Source: Alphaproteobacteria bacterium (GTDB lineage: Bacteria > Pseudomonadota > Alphaproteobacteria > Micropepsales > Micropepsaceae). Taken from it: a DNA stretch of 64,000 nucleotides. Shown in pieces: positions 16,285 to 24,946 of this stretch (the stretch's first letter is position 1; each line of letters starts with the position of its first letter). The notes below the pieces were generated by a model. It saw only the letters and a program-made list of their open reading frames with translations, had not been told where the DNA came from and made no database searches. Location: positions 1 through 64,000 of the forward strand of contig JAICHV010000002.1 in NCBI GenBank assembly GCA_025924715.1, given 5' to 3'. Both the position numbers and the translations under genes were made by a program.

Positions 16285-17973
16285 CTATATTCGCACGGGA
16301 TCAACAAGCCTGGCCGGTATCAATCCGCGCAGCGAATTTCCGAAATAGAGTTCGCCTTCAAGATCGCACGCGCGAAGCACCGCTTCCTCGCATCGGCCTT
16401 GCGCGATCAGCTCGGCCCGCAACCTGCCATCCAGCACGCCACAGGCCAGCGGCGGGGTCAGGAGTTTTCCGCTGCGTTTGACGAAGACGTTGCTGCGGGA
16501 CCCCTCCGTCACCCCGCCTTCGTCATTGAGGAAAACCACTTCATCGGTGCCCAGCCGGGCCGCTTCGCTGTCGTAAAGATCGCGCCAACTGGTCTTGTGC
16601 CGATAAAAAATATCCTGGCGCGCGATGCGTTCGGGCGAAAGCGCGTAAGTCCAATGCGGCGGAGCCTGCGGCAGGGGCGCGGCGGTGGCGCGGTGAACGC
16701 CCACCTCGTCCAGCGTCAATCGCACCCGCAAGATCCCTTGGCCGTTCTGAACCGCCGCATCCAGCGCCCGGCGCGCCGCGGCATCGTTGAAGTTGAACCC
16801 GAACACAGGCGCCGATGCCGCCATCCGGGCGAGATGGCTTTCCAGCCGGACAAAGCCTCTGTCGAAGCGCAGAGTCTCAATCAATTCCAGCTTGCGGCGT
16901 CCGGCTTCGAAAAAACGTCCCTTGAGCAGGCATTCGGCATATTCGCCGCCGGCTGTTGAATCCTGCACCACCCCGCCGCCAAGGCCGAGTACGCCCTGGC
17001 CGCCGGCAATGGTGATGGTGCGGATAGCGACATTGAAGCGCGCCGAACCATCGGGCGCGAAAAAGCCGATCCCGCCGCAATAGGCGCCGCGCGGACTGGA
17101 TTCCAACGCCCGCAAAATCTCCATGGCGCGAATTTTCGGCGCGCCGGTCACCGAGCCGCAGGGAAACAGCGCCCGCAGAATATCGGCGATGGTGGAGCCC
17201 CGGCGCAGCTTCGCGATCACCGTCGAGACCATGGCGTGCAGCGTTGGATAAGTCTGGACTTCGAACAGATCGCGCACCGCCACCGAACCGGTCTGCGCAA
17301 TCCGGCTCAAATCGTTGCGGATCAGATCGACGATCATCAAATTCTCCGCCCGGTCCTTGGCCGAGTTCGCCAGCATCTCCGCGCCCCGCTCCAGCGGCGC
17401 GGTGCCTTTCATCGGCCGCGCGGTCAGCGCCCCATCCGGCGCCAGATCGAAGAACAATTCCGGCGACAGGCTGAGGATGTGCTTCGCGCCATCATCTATG
17501 TACGCGCAATGCGGCGCGGCGCCGGCATCGCGCAGCCGGCGATAAAAGCCGTAAGCATCGCCGGCAAAGGCAAAGCGCGCCCGGAAGCTGAGATTGGCCT
17601 GATAGATGTCGCCGCTCGCAATCGCCTCTTTCACCTGCGCAAAGGCGCGGCCATAAGCGGGCTCGTCCCAGTCGGGGCACAGCGGCCCGGCATAGGCGCG
17701 GCTCTCGACATCGGGCCGCTCCTCGGTGGGGCCCGAGAACACGCCAAAACACAGCAGCGGACCACCATCCGCCGGCATCAGGGGCGCCAGCCGGGGTTCC
17801 ATGGCATATCCAAGCTCATATCCCAGCCAGCCGGCCAGCCAATGGCCTTGGGCGCGGGCCTCCTCCAGCGCGGCCAGGGCCCCGGGCACCTCCTCCGGGC
17901 GGTCCGCCCGGATCAGCCGCAGGGGCTGATGGAAGGCCAGGCCGGCTTGCGCATCGTCCAAAACAACCCACAT
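16285..17973 (-). CDS. pabB: aminodeoxychorismate synthase component I fused to aminodeoxychorismate lyase (PabB-PabC)
   Basis: Makes 4-amino-4-deoxychorismate and then p-aminobenzoate for folate synthesis. Residues about 1-345 are the chorismate-binding PabB part, with ARPMKGTAPL, whose Lys is the PabB hallmark, KDRAENLMIVDLIRNDLSRI and PCGSVTGAPKIRAMEI. Residues about 350-562 are a class IV aminotransferase/lyase part (RHKTSWRDLYD with the PLP lysine, EVVFLNDEGGVTEGSRSN, LACGVLDGRLRAELI). The start at ATG 17973 follows a GAAGGG site; the tracked 706-residue ORF is over-extended. Bifunctional fusions of this kind are common in bacteria. Confidence 0.92.
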   Translation of the reverse strand: MWVVLDDAQAGLAFHQPLRLIRADRPEEVPGALAALEEARAQGHWLAGWLGYELGYAMEPRLAPLMPADGGPLLCFGVFSGPTEERPDVESRAYAGPLCPDWDEPAYGRAFAQVKEAIASGDIYQANLSFRARFAFAGDAYGFYRRLRDAGAAPHCAYIDDGAKHILSLSPELFFDLAPDGALTARPMKGTAPLERGAEMLANSAKDRAENLMIVDLIRNDLSRIAQTGSVAVRDLFEVQTYPTLHAMVSTVIAKLRRGSTIADILRALFPCGSVTGAPKIRAMEILRALESSPRGAYCGGIGFFAPDGSARFNVAIRTITIAGGQGVLGLGGGVVQDSTAGGEYAECLLKGRFFEAGRRKLELIETLRFDRGFVRLESHLARMAASAPVFGFNFNDAAARRALDAAVQNGQGILRVRLTLDEVGVHRATAAPLPQAPPHWTYALSPERIARQDIFYRHKTSWRDLYDSEAARLGTDEVVFLNDEGGVTEGSRSNVFVKRSGKLLTPPLACGVLDGRLRAELIAQGRCEEAVLRACDLEGELYFGNSLRGLIPARLVDPVRI

Positions 17974-18035
17974 GACGCCCTTCTGCCTGCCCGGCGGGGC
18001 TCTGTGCAACCCGCTCTGCCGAATGGTTGCTAACC

Positions 18036-18064
18036 CTTGAATGACGCCGGCGTCATCCCCATTT
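18036..18064 (+). promoter_or_regulatory. sigma-32 (RpoH)-like promoter of the small heat-shock operon
   Basis: CTTGAA (18036-18041), a 15-base spacer and CCCCATTT (18057-18064) match the heat-shock sigma consensus (CTTGAA and CCCCATNT) very closely. The spacer is a perfect palindrome with the last A of the -35 (ATGACGCCGGCGTCAT, 18041-18056), which could bind an additional regulator. It lies about 60 bases before the hsp20 start codon. Confidence 0.7.
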
Positions 18065-18088
18065 CCAGTACTCGGTGCCCTGGAGGGG

Positions 18089-18121
18089 CCGATCCCCGCG
18101 CTGCTCGAAAGGAGGGCTCGG
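18089..18121 (+). promoter_or_regulatory. candidate ROSE-type RNA thermometer over the hsp20 ribosome site
   Basis: An outer stem CCGA/TCGG encloses TGCTC-GAAAG-GAGGG. TGCTC can pair with the Shine-Dalgarno GAGGG through U.G, G.G, C-G, U-A and C-G, the arrangement described for ROSE elements, where UYGCU faces the ribosome site. The start codon follows at 18124. The fold is by eye; an alternative GGGG/CCCC pairing exists just upstream. Confidence 0.5.
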
Positions 18122-18123
18122 AT

Positions 18124-18549
18124 ATGACCCGTGGACTGTTGAACAGCCCATTTTTGCTGGGCTTTGACCATCTCGAAAAGCTGCTGGAGCGCAACGCCAA
18201 AAGCGCCGGCGACGCCTATCCGCCCTACAATATCGAGGAATTGCCGGGCGGGCCGCAAAGCGGCTTGCGCATCACTTTGGCGGTGGCCGGCTTCGCCAAG
18301 GACGAGATTTCTGTCACCGTCGAGGACCGCCAATTGGTGATCCGCGGCAAGCAGATTGAGGCCGGCGACAAAACGTTCCTGCACCGCGGCATCGCGGCGC
18401 GACAATTTTTGCGGTCCTTTGTCCTGGCCGATGGCATCGAAGTCAAATCAGCCGCGTTGGAAAACGGATTGCTTAAAATTGATTTGGTACGCCCGGACAT
18501 CAAACCCAGTGTACGGGTCGTGGATATCAAGAATGGAGGCCTACAATGA
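18124..18549 (+). CDS. Hsp20 family small heat-shock protein (IbpA/HspH-like)
   Basis: A holdase that binds unfolding proteins in the cytoplasm. The 141-residue protein has an alpha-crystallin domain (about 35-130: YNIEELP, LRITLAVAGFAKDEISVTVEDRQLVIRG, FLHRGIAARQFLRSFVLADGIEV, ALENGLLKIDLVRP) with the conserved A-x-x-x-n-G-v-L signature. The start ATG 18124 has GGAGGG 8 bases before it. The leader shows a sigma-32-like promoter and a possible RNA thermometer, so control at both transcription and translation is likely. It overlaps the next gene by ATGA. Confidence 0.93.
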   Translation: MTRGLLNSPFLLGFDHLEKLLERNAKSAGDAYPPYNIEELPGGPQSGLRITLAVAGFAKDEISVTVEDRQLVIRGKQIEAGDKTFLHRGIAARQFLRSFVLADGIEVKSAALENGLLKIDLVRPDIKPSVRVVDIKNGGLQ

Positions 18550-18791
18550 CCGATCGTTTCGAAGCAGAGGGTAATATGGCGGGAATGGGGCGCATCGCCT
18601 ACATCAAGCCCACCGACAGCGAGGAAGCGCATCGTCTTGGCCTCCTGCCCGAGAATATCGATCTACCCCAGGGCATGAAGCTCTATGTCCTGCATGCCGA
18701 GGACGGCAGCGTCCTGGGGTACACCGACGCCTGGGCCAGCGCCTATGGCGCGGCGGTGCAGAACGAATTGACGCCGATGAGCGTGCACTGA
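18546..18791 (+). CDS. DUF1150 family protein
   Basis: 81 residues; the line GRIAYIKPTDSEEA, then LGLLPENIDLPQGMKLYVLHAEDGSVLG, matches the DUF1150 family often found beside small heat-shock genes in alphaproteobacteria. Its start overlaps the hsp20 stop (ATGA), indicating translational coupling. Function unknown. A strong terminator follows. Confidence 0.88.
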   Translation: MTDRFEAEGNMAGMGRIAYIKPTDSEEAHRLGLLPENIDLPQGMKLYVLHAEDGSVLGYTDAWASAYGAAVQNELTPMSVH

Positions 18792-18816
18792 CGACGTCAC
18801 ATCTTGCAAAAAGACC

Positions 18817-18847
18817 AAAAGGCCGGAAGCATCGCTTCCGGCCTTTT
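18817..18847 (+). terminator. Rho-independent terminator of the hsp20-DUF1150 operon
   Basis: AAGGCCGGAAGC-ATC-GCTTCCGGCCTT is a 12-bp perfect hairpin with A before and a T-run after it, 26 bases past the DUF1150 stop. Confidence 0.93.
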
Positions 18848-18871
18848 TCGTTGTCAGGATCGGAGACCGAC

Positions 18872-19639
18872 ATGCGTTGGATCGTCACCAGTTTCGCCGT
18901 CTTGCTGCTGAGCGCCACAGCCGGAGCGGCCCAAGAGGCGGCCACGCCGCCCGCCGAACAGGCGCCGCCGGCGGCACCCTCCAATCCGCCTATGGTGGGG
19001 CCGCAAATCCTGATCAGCACCTCGATGGGCGATATGACGCTGCAGCTCGATCCCGTGCATGCGCCCAAAAGCGTCGCCAATATCCTGCGTTATGTGAAGG
19101 AGAAGCATTATGACGGCACCGTGGTCTACCGGGTGGTCAAAGGCTTCATCATCCAGATGGGAAGCTGGGACGCCAATGTGAAAGGCCGGCCGGGGCATGC
19201 TCCGATTGTGTTCGAAGGCGCCAATGGGCTTTCCAATCTGCGCGGCACCGTCGCCTTGGCCCATGCCGAGGATCCCAACAGCGCGGGCGCCGATTTCTTC
19301 ATCAACATGTCCGACAACACCGCGCTCAATCATGTCGAGGGCGATCCCGAAAAGATCGGCTATACCGTATTCGGCCAGGTGATTTCGGGCATGGATGTCG
19401 CCGATGCGATTTCTGTGGTGCCGGTGGGCGATCACGGCCCGATGCCGGGGGCGGCGCCGGTCGATCCGGTCACGATCAAGAAAGTCAGCCTATTGCCCAG
19501 TGAGGAATGGCACGCCGGGTGCAAGGCCGGCGCGATTCCCGCCAGCGCCTGCGAAGCGGCGATGGTGCTGCCGCCTGATAAACCGGCACCGGGGCGCGCT
19601 ACGCCGCCTGGCTCGACGAGCCGCCGGTCTGGTCGGTGA
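18872..19639 (+). CDS. secreted cyclophilin-type peptidyl-prolyl isomerase
   Basis: Catalyses Pro cis/trans isomerisation in the periplasm. A signal peptide (MRWIVTSFAVLLLSATAGAAQ) and a Pro/Ala linker precede the cyclophilin domain (about 45-210): ISTSMGDMTLQLDPVHAPKSVANILRYV, VVYRVVKGFIIQMG with the catalytic Arg, GTVALAHAEDPNSAGADFFINM and GYTVFGQVISGMDV. A C-terminal tail has two Cys (HAGCKAG, SACEAA). Start ATG 18872 by the signal peptide and a GGAG upstream; 255 residues. Its last 41 bases overlap the end of convergent ptsN. Confidence 0.92.
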   Translation: MRWIVTSFAVLLLSATAGAAQEAATPPAEQAPPAAPSNPPMVGPQILISTSMGDMTLQLDPVHAPKSVANILRYVKEKHYDGTVVYRVVKGFIIQMGSWDANVKGRPGHAPIVFEGANGLSNLRGTVALAHAEDPNSAGADFFINMSDNTALNHVEGDPEKIGYTVFGQVISGMDVADAISVVPVGDHGPMPGAAPVDPVTIKKVSLLPSEEWHAGCKAGAIPASACEAAMVLPPDKPAPGRATPPGSTSRRSGR

Positions 19640-20072
19640 GAATGGCGTAAATCGCTTCGGCACTTTTGGCCGCGCGCAGTTTTTCGCAGGTGCCCTGGTG
19701 GCGCAGCAGACGCGAGACCCGCGCCAGGGCCTTGAGGTGATCGGCGCCGGCGCTTTCCGGGGCCAGCAGCATGAACACCAGATCAACCGGCTGGCTGTCC
19801 ACCGCCTCGTAATCGATGCCGTTCTCCAGCCGCGCGAAGACGCCGGTGATGGCGGTGACCCCTTCCATGCGGCCATGGGGAATGGCGATGCCGGAACCCA
19901 CGCCGGTGGTGCCCAGGCGCTCGCGTTCCATCAAGGTCTCGAAGATGCGCTTTTCCGGCAGCCGCGTCAGGACATGGGCGCGCCCTGAAAGTTCCTGGAG
20001 CAATTGCTTCTTGGTCTGGGCCTTGAGCGCGGCAAGCACGGCATCGGGGGCAAGCAGGTCGGAAATATTCAT
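19599..20072 (-). CDS. ptsN: PTS IIA-like nitrogen-regulatory protein PtsN
   Basis: EIIA-Ntr, phosphorylated on a His by NPr and regulating nitrogen, potassium and envelope functions. 157 residues starting MNISDLLAPDAVLAAL; the phospho-acceptor is His66 in GIAIPHGR, followed by GVTAITGVFARLENGIDYEAVDSQPVDLVFMLLAP, typical of the family. ATG 20072 is preferred over the ATG two codons earlier because AAGGA lies 6 bases before it. Downstream of rpoN, as usual; the hpf gene often found between them is not present here. Confidence 0.95.
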   Translation of the reverse strand: MNISDLLAPDAVLAALKAQTKKQLLQELSGRAHVLTRLPEKRIFETLMERERLGTTGVGSGIAIPHGRMEGVTAITGVFARLENGIDYEAVDSQPVDLVFMLLAPESAGADHLKALARVSRLLRHQGTCEKLRAAKSAEAIYAILTDQTGGSSSQAA

Positions 20073-20250
20073 CAACATTCCTTGGGAAGGCCGCGTCCAA
20101 CTGGTCTTTACGTTGTTGCGGAGCGGTCTGGCTTGGCGTGTCCGGAAACGTTCCGGCCGCGACGATAGGCCCCAAAAAGCGGCGGGTTCATAGGCCCAAG
20201 ATTTGTGAAAGTCAACGCCGCCGAACGGGGGCGGCAAAGGCCGCGAAAAT

Positions 20251-21774
20251 TCAGCGAAACGCGGCGCCGCCGCCCTCGCCCGATTTGAGCCGCCGGCGTT
20301 CCACCGACGAGGGGATTCGCAGGGCGTCGCGATATTTTGCGACCGTGCGGCGGGCAATGTTCACGCCGTCCGCGGTGAGCAGCGCGACGATGCGGTCGTC
20401 GGAGAGAATCTCGTCCCCCTGCTCATTTTCGATCATCTCGCGGATGCGGTCGCGCACCGCCTCGGCACTGTGCGATTCCGCGCCGTTCACCGATTGGATC
20501 GAGGCGGTGAAGAAATATTTGAGTTCGAACACCCCGCGCGGCGTGGCGATATATTTGTTGGAGGTGACGCGGCTGACCGTCGATTCATGCATCTGGATGG
20601 CGTCGGCGATGGTGCGCAGATTGAGGGGGCGCAGATGGCGCACGCCATAGGTGAGGAAGGCGTCCTGCTGGCGCACGATCTCGGTGGAGACTTTCAGGAT
20701 GGTGCGGGCGCGCTGGTCCAGACTCTTGACCAGCCAATTGGCGTTGTTGAAACAGTCGGTGAGGTAATTCTTGGCTTCCTTGTCGCGCGCGCCCTTGGCG
20801 ACTTGCGCATAATAACGCGAATTGACCAACAGCCGCGGCAAGGTGTCGGAATTCAGCTCCACCAGCCAGCCGCCGTCGGGTCCCACGCGCACGAAAACGT
20901 CCGGCACCACCGGCTGTACCGGTTCGGAGCCGAAATTGAGGCCGGGGCGCGGATTGAGGGCGCGGATTTCGCCGATCATCTCGGCGATATCCTCGGCATC
21001 GACGCCGCAAAGGGCGGTGAGCTGGCTCATGTCGCGGCGCGCCACCAGATCGAGCCGGGTGAGCAGCGCCGCCATCGCCGGATCGAGCCGGTCCTTGGCC
21101 TTGAGCTGGATCCCTAAGCATTCGGCGATATCACGCGCCGCCACGCCGACCGGATCGAAGCCCTGGAGCACGCCCAGCACCCGCGCCACCACGTCGACCT
21201 CGCAGCCGAGCCGCTGGGCCAGTTCCGCAAGATCGGCGCGCAGATAGCCGGCCTCGTCCACCGCGTCGATCAGGGTGAGGCAGATCAGCCGGTCCTCGCC
21301 GCTCAGGGCGGCGATGGCAAGCTGTTCTTCCAGATGATCCTTGAGGGACCCGCCGCCCGCGACCGAGGATTCCAGCATGTCCTCATCGCCTTCGAAACGG
21401 CCGGAGGATTTGACGGTGGTCCAATCGGTCAGCGGCTGCTGCGTGCCAGCAGCGGCCTGCGGAGCATCGCCGCCGTCATACATGTTGTCATGGGCGCTGG
21501 AATCCAGATCGGCGACCTTGGAGAAATCCTCCCGCGCCAGGGATTCGTCGGCCCGTTCACTGGGGGCGGCCTCGCGTTCGACCACCTCGCGCTCGCCATC
21601 CGGTTTGGCGGCGCTCTCATCGCGCTCGAGCAAGGGATTGCGCTCGAGCTCGGACTCGCAATAGTCGGAGAGTTCGATATTGGACAATTGCAGCAGCTTG
21701 ATCGCCTGCTGCAATTGGGGGGTCATGACCAGGGACTGGCCCTGCCGGATTTCCAGTCTCTGTCCGACCGCCAT
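20251..21774 (-). CDS. rpoN: RNA polymerase sigma-54 factor
   Basis: Directs polymerase to -24/-12 promoters that need an AAA+ activator. 507 residues. Region I begins RLEIRQGQSLVMTPQLQQAIKLLQLSNIELSDY, with an acidic region II. The core-binding and DNA-binding parts include LRTIADAIQMHESTVSRVTSNKYI and the RpoN box ARRTVAKYRDALRI. It sits 9 bases after lptB in the lpt-rpoN-ptsN gene order. Confidence 0.97.
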   Translation of the reverse strand: MAVGQRLEIRQGQSLVMTPQLQQAIKLLQLSNIELSDYCESELERNPLLERDESAAKPDGEREVVEREAAPSERADESLAREDFSKVADLDSSAHDNMYDGGDAPQAAAGTQQPLTDWTTVKSSGRFEGDEDMLESSVAGGGSLKDHLEEQLAIAALSGEDRLICLTLIDAVDEAGYLRADLAELAQRLGCEVDVVARVLGVLQGFDPVGVAARDIAECLGIQLKAKDRLDPAMAALLTRLDLVARRDMSQLTALCGVDAEDIAEMIGEIRALNPRPGLNFGSEPVQPVVPDVFVRVGPDGGWLVELNSDTLPRLLVNSRYYAQVAKGARDKEAKNYLTDCFNNANWLVKSLDQRARTILKVSTEIVRQQDAFLTYGVRHLRPLNLRTIADAIQMHESTVSRVTSNKYIATPRGVFELKYFFTASIQSVNGAESHSAEAVRDRIREMIENEQGDEILSDDRIVALLTADGVNIARRTVAKYRDALRIPSSVERRRLKSGEGGGAAFR

Positions 21775-21783
21775 GGGAAGGGC

Positions 21784-22581
21784 CTACAGCGAGAACTTTT
21801 CGCCGAGATAGACGCGGCGGACATCCCGATCGCTAACGATATCGGCCGGGGTGCCTTCGCGCAGCACATGGCCGTCATGAAGAATATAGGCGCGGTCGAT
21901 CATCTCCAGCGCATCGCGCACATTGTGGTCGGTGATCAGCACGCCGATGCCGCGGTCCTTCAGATGCATCACCAGGTCGCGGATTTCGCTGACCGCGATG
22001 GGGTCGATGCCGGCCAGCGGTTCGTCCAGCAACACGTAAGAGGGATGGGTCGCCAAGGCGCGGGCGATTTCCACGCGCCGGCGTTCGCCGCCCGACAGCG
22101 CGATGGCGGGCGTGTTGCGCACATGGGTGATGCCGAATTCCGCCAGCAGAGCCTCGACCGCGGCCTCCAGCCGGGCGGGATCGGGCTCGAGCAATTCGGC
22201 GGTAGCGCGGATATTCTGTTCGGCGGTGAGGCCGCGAAAGATCGAGGCCTCTTGCGGCAGATAGCCGATGCCCATGCGGGCGCGCCGGTACATCGGCAAA
22301 GAGGTGACGTCATGGCCGTCGACCTCGATGGTGCCGCTGTCGGCGGCGATCAGGCCCGAGATGATGTAGAAACAGGTGGTCTTGCCGGCGCCATTGGGGC
22401 CGAGCAGGCCGACCACTTCGCCGCGCTTGACGTTGAGGCTGACCGACCGCACCACCGGGCGCTTTTTGAAGCTTTTGCCGATGCGGGTGACGACCAACCC
22501 GCGGCCGCCGTCGATCACGCGGGGCCTACTGCCGGTTTCCCGGGCTGTTTCGCTGGAATCCTGGTCGTTCTCAAAGCTCAT
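21784..22581 (-). CDS. lptB: LPS export ABC transporter ATP-binding protein
   Basis: ATPase of the LptB2FG complex that extracts lipopolysaccharide from the inner membrane. Walker A GLLGPNGAGKTT, signature LSGGERRRVEIARAL, Walker B YVLLDEPLAGIDP and the switch His (LITDHNVRDAL) are all present. An N-terminal extension of about 25 residues precedes the usual start of the family; an internal start is possible. 265 residues, between lptA and rpoN. Confidence 0.96.
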   Translation of the reverse strand: MSFENDQDSSETARETGSRPRVIDGGRGLVVTRIGKSFKKRPVVRSVSLNVKRGEVVGLLGPNGAGKTTCFYIISGLIAADSGTIEVDGHDVTSLPMYRRARMGIGYLPQEASIFRGLTAEQNIRATAELLEPDPARLEAAVEALLAEFGITHVRNTPAIALSGGERRRVEIARALATHPSYVLLDEPLAGIDPIAVSEIRDLVMHLKDRGIGVLITDHNVRDALEMIDRAYILHDGHVLREGTPADIVSDRDVRRVYLGEKFSL

Positions 22582-22615
22582 ACAAAAATCATGCCTGTTC
22601 GTGTTTAAGAAAGCC

Positions 22616-23116
22616 CTAATTGTCCTTGGGCGGCGGCGGGGTCAGGACCATATGCACCCGGCCGTCAGTCGATCCGGGGGCGGAAGGCTTGGAATCCACC
22701 TGGGCGATCCCGGTGGCCAGATTGTAGGTGCCATGGGTGCCGCTCAGCACATTCTTGTCATGCTTGAGCACGACATGGCCTTCCAGGGTGATGAGCTTCT
22801 TGGGCACGTCATAGACGCCGCTATCGCCGCTGGCGATGCCGGATTTTTGCGACACCACCACGACATGGCCGGTGGCGGTGATCTTGTCGGGCTGTTTGGC
22901 GACATAAGTGACGTGTACGATATCGGTGCGCATCTTCATGTCGCAGGAGCTGACCACGACATTGCCGGAAAGCACGCCGGTATTGTCCTTTTCGTTGGCA
23001 GTGACCTTGTCGGCATCGACGCTGATCTCGCAATTGCCCTTGAGCGGCGCCGGCGCGGCCGCAATGGCGGTGCTCCAGGCGGCGAAGATCGACACAGCCA
23101 GCAAAAGTTTTTTCAT
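22616..23116 (-). CDS. lptA: LptA/OstA-like periplasmic LPS transport protein
   Basis: Forms the periplasmic bridge for lipopolysaccharide. A signal peptide (MKKLLLAVSIFAAWSTAIAA) precedes the OstA-type jelly-roll strands (ISVDADKVTANEKDNTGVLSGNVVVSSCDMKMRT, IASGDSGVYDVPKKLITLEGHVVL). Two Cys are present (GNCEIS, SSCDMK). The start overlaps the lptC stop by four bases (ATGA). 166 residues. Confidence 0.92.
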   Translation of the reverse strand: MKKLLLAVSIFAAWSTAIAAAPAPLKGNCEISVDADKVTANEKDNTGVLSGNVVVSSCDMKMRTDIVHVTYVAKQPDKITATGHVVVVSQKSGIASGDSGVYDVPKKLITLEGHVVLKHDKNVLSGTHGTYNLATGIAQVDSKPSAPGSTDGRVHMVLTPPPPKDN

Positions 23117-23766
23117 TTTCTTCCTCCCGTCATCACCATATGGACATGACCTTGCAGCGTCAGAACGCCCTGCCCGCGGTCATAATGAAACTGGTCCGCT
23201 CGCAAGGTGCCGGAAGGTCCCTGTCCGGTCACCGTTGCATGGCCATGGACCACGCCGCGATTGAGATCCACCGACGCCTCGCTGGTGTGCAGTTCATAGC
23301 CGGAATCGGAGAAAACACTGATGCCGCCGCCCACCTCCAGCTTGCCCGCTGCCATGTCGACCCAGCCGCGCGCGGCATTGGCGTTCAGCCAGCCGCCCTT
23401 GTCCAAGGCCAAGTCGGCCTCCACCTTGGTCAGCCGCGCCTGTTTGGGATTCTTGGCATCCTGGGTCGCCGCCTCTGCCGTGATCACGAAGGGATGGCCC
23501 TTGCCGTCCACGCCGGTGAGGCGCGGCTTGGTCATGGTAAGATCGTTCTTCAGGATGCCCAGCTTTTCATAAGTCATCGACAACCGGGTGGGCTGGCGCT
23601 GCACGAAAAAGAAGGCCAGCACGGCGACGATGATGGCGAAAGCGGCGGTGGGCAGAGCCCGCTTCATGATGCCGACGAATTGGGTATAGCGCAGCGCCTC
23701 CAGCGCGGTCGAGCGGGCCCTGGCCGACCAGTCATGACGGATATCCAGGCGCGGCGATGGCTTCAT
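23113..23766 (-). CDS. lptC: LPS export protein LptC (DUF1239-like)
   Basis: A bitopic inner-membrane protein linking LptB2FG to LptA. One membrane span near residues 35-55 (ALPTAAFAIIVAVLAFFFV) is followed by a periplasmic domain with KNDLTMTKPRLTGVDGKGHPFVITAEAATQD, characteristic of alphaproteobacterial LptC. Overlaps kdsD upstream (ATGA) and lptA downstream. 217 residues. Confidence 0.92.
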   Translation of the reverse strand: MKPSPRLDIRHDWSARARSTALEALRYTQFVGIMKRALPTAAFAIIVAVLAFFFVQRQPTRLSMTYEKLGILKNDLTMTKPRLTGVDGKGHPFVITAEAATQDAKNPKQARLTKVEADLALDKGGWLNANAARGWVDMAAGKLEVGGGISVFSDSGYELHTSEASVDLNRGVVHGHATVTGQGPSGTLRADQFHYDRGQGVLTLQGHVHMVMTGGRK

Positions 23767-24791
23767 TGCAGCCCCGCACTCAGGCAGTCATGGATATGCA
23801 GCACGCCGACCGGCAGGCGGCCGGCGTCATCCGCATCCAGCACGAATAATTGGGTGATCTTCATTTCGTTCATCAGCGCCAGGGCTTCGGCGGCGAGTTG
23901 GCCGGGATGGGCGATCTTGGGGCTGCGGCTCATCACTTGCGCCGCGGTGCGGGCCTTCAGATCGCTGTCGATATGGCGGCGGACATCGCCATCGGTGACG
24001 ATGCCGATCAAGGCGCCCGACGCATCGACGACGCCGACACAGCCCAGACGCCCCGACGCCATGGTAAGCAGCACATCGGCCATCACGCTGTTCTCGCGCG
24101 CCAGCGGCAATTCCGCGCCGGTATGCATCAAATCCGAGACCCGGATCAGGGCGCGGCCCAAACTGCCGCCGGGATGGAAATCGCGATATTGGTCGGAGGA
24201 AAATCCTTTGCGCTCCATCAGCGCCACCGCCAGCGCATCGCCCAGGCTCAGCATCATGGTGGTGGAGGTGGTAGGCGCCAGACCCATGGGACAGGCTTCG
24301 GGCGCGCGGGGCAGCAGCAGACCGACATCGGCCGCCTGCATCAACGTGGACTGCGGATTGCTGGCGATGCCGATCAAGGGAATACGGCAGCGCTTGGCAT
24401 AGGTGATGAGATTGGACAGCTCCGCCGTCTCCCCGCCCCAGGACAGCATCACCAGCACATCGTCGCGGGTGACGGCGCCAAGATCGCCATGGCTGGCTTC
24501 GGCGGGATGGACGAAATAGGCGGGCGTGCCGGTGGACGACAGGGTGGCGGCGATCTTGCGGGCGATGTGACCGGACTTGCCCATGCCGCTGACGATCACG
24601 CGGCCGCTTTTGCCGTTTTCCTGCGCCGCCAATATCACGTCCAGGGCGCGGATGAATTGCCCATCCAAGGCGGCAGCCAGGGCGGTCAAAGCGTCGCTGG
24701 CCTGGGAGAGCACCCGCTGGGCGGCAGCCAGGTCATCCTTGGCCTGGGCTTCGGATGTCACCGGCTGGAGATGGGTCTTGCGCGGCGCCAT
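23763..24791 (-). CDS. kdsD: arabinose-5-phosphate isomerase (KdsD/KpsF)
   Basis: Interconverts ribulose-5-P and arabinose-5-P for KDO synthesis. The SIS domain (about 30-170) carries VIVSGMGKSGHIARKIAATLSSTGTPA and HPAEASHGDLGAV. Two CBS domains follow (VSDLMHTGAELPL with IGIVTDGDVRRH; VMSRSPKIAHP with LFVLDADD). ATG 24791 gives 342 residues; the longer ORF from 24887 adds unconserved sequence. Its place at the head of the lptC-lptA-lptB chain ties LPS core synthesis to LPS export. Confidence 0.95.
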   Translation of the reverse strand: MAPRKTHLQPVTSEAQAKDDLAAAQRVLSQASDALTALAAALDGQFIRALDVILAAQENGKSGRVIVSGMGKSGHIARKIAATLSSTGTPAYFVHPAEASHGDLGAVTRDDVLVMLSWGGETAELSNLITYAKRCRIPLIGIASNPQSTLMQAADVGLLLPRAPEACPMGLAPTTSTTMMLSLGDALAVALMERKGFSSDQYRDFHPGGSLGRALIRVSDLMHTGAELPLARENSVMADVLLTMASGRLGCVGVVDASGALIGIVTDGDVRRHIDSDLKARTAAQVMSRSPKIAHPGQLAAEALALMNEMKITQLFVLDADDAGRLPVGVLHIHDCLSAGLQ

Positions 24792-24946
24792 ATAAGCCTT
24801 TGAAGGTTTGTTTCTTTTTGCAAGGCTGCGGCTTTGGACCAAAGTCGGCGGCAGCCTTAAGCGAATATCGTGCCAAGTTTGGCCCAACCCGCCCCCTGGT
24901 TCAAGCGCCCTTTCGCAGCTGCGGTAAACATTGGGGCGGGACGGAT

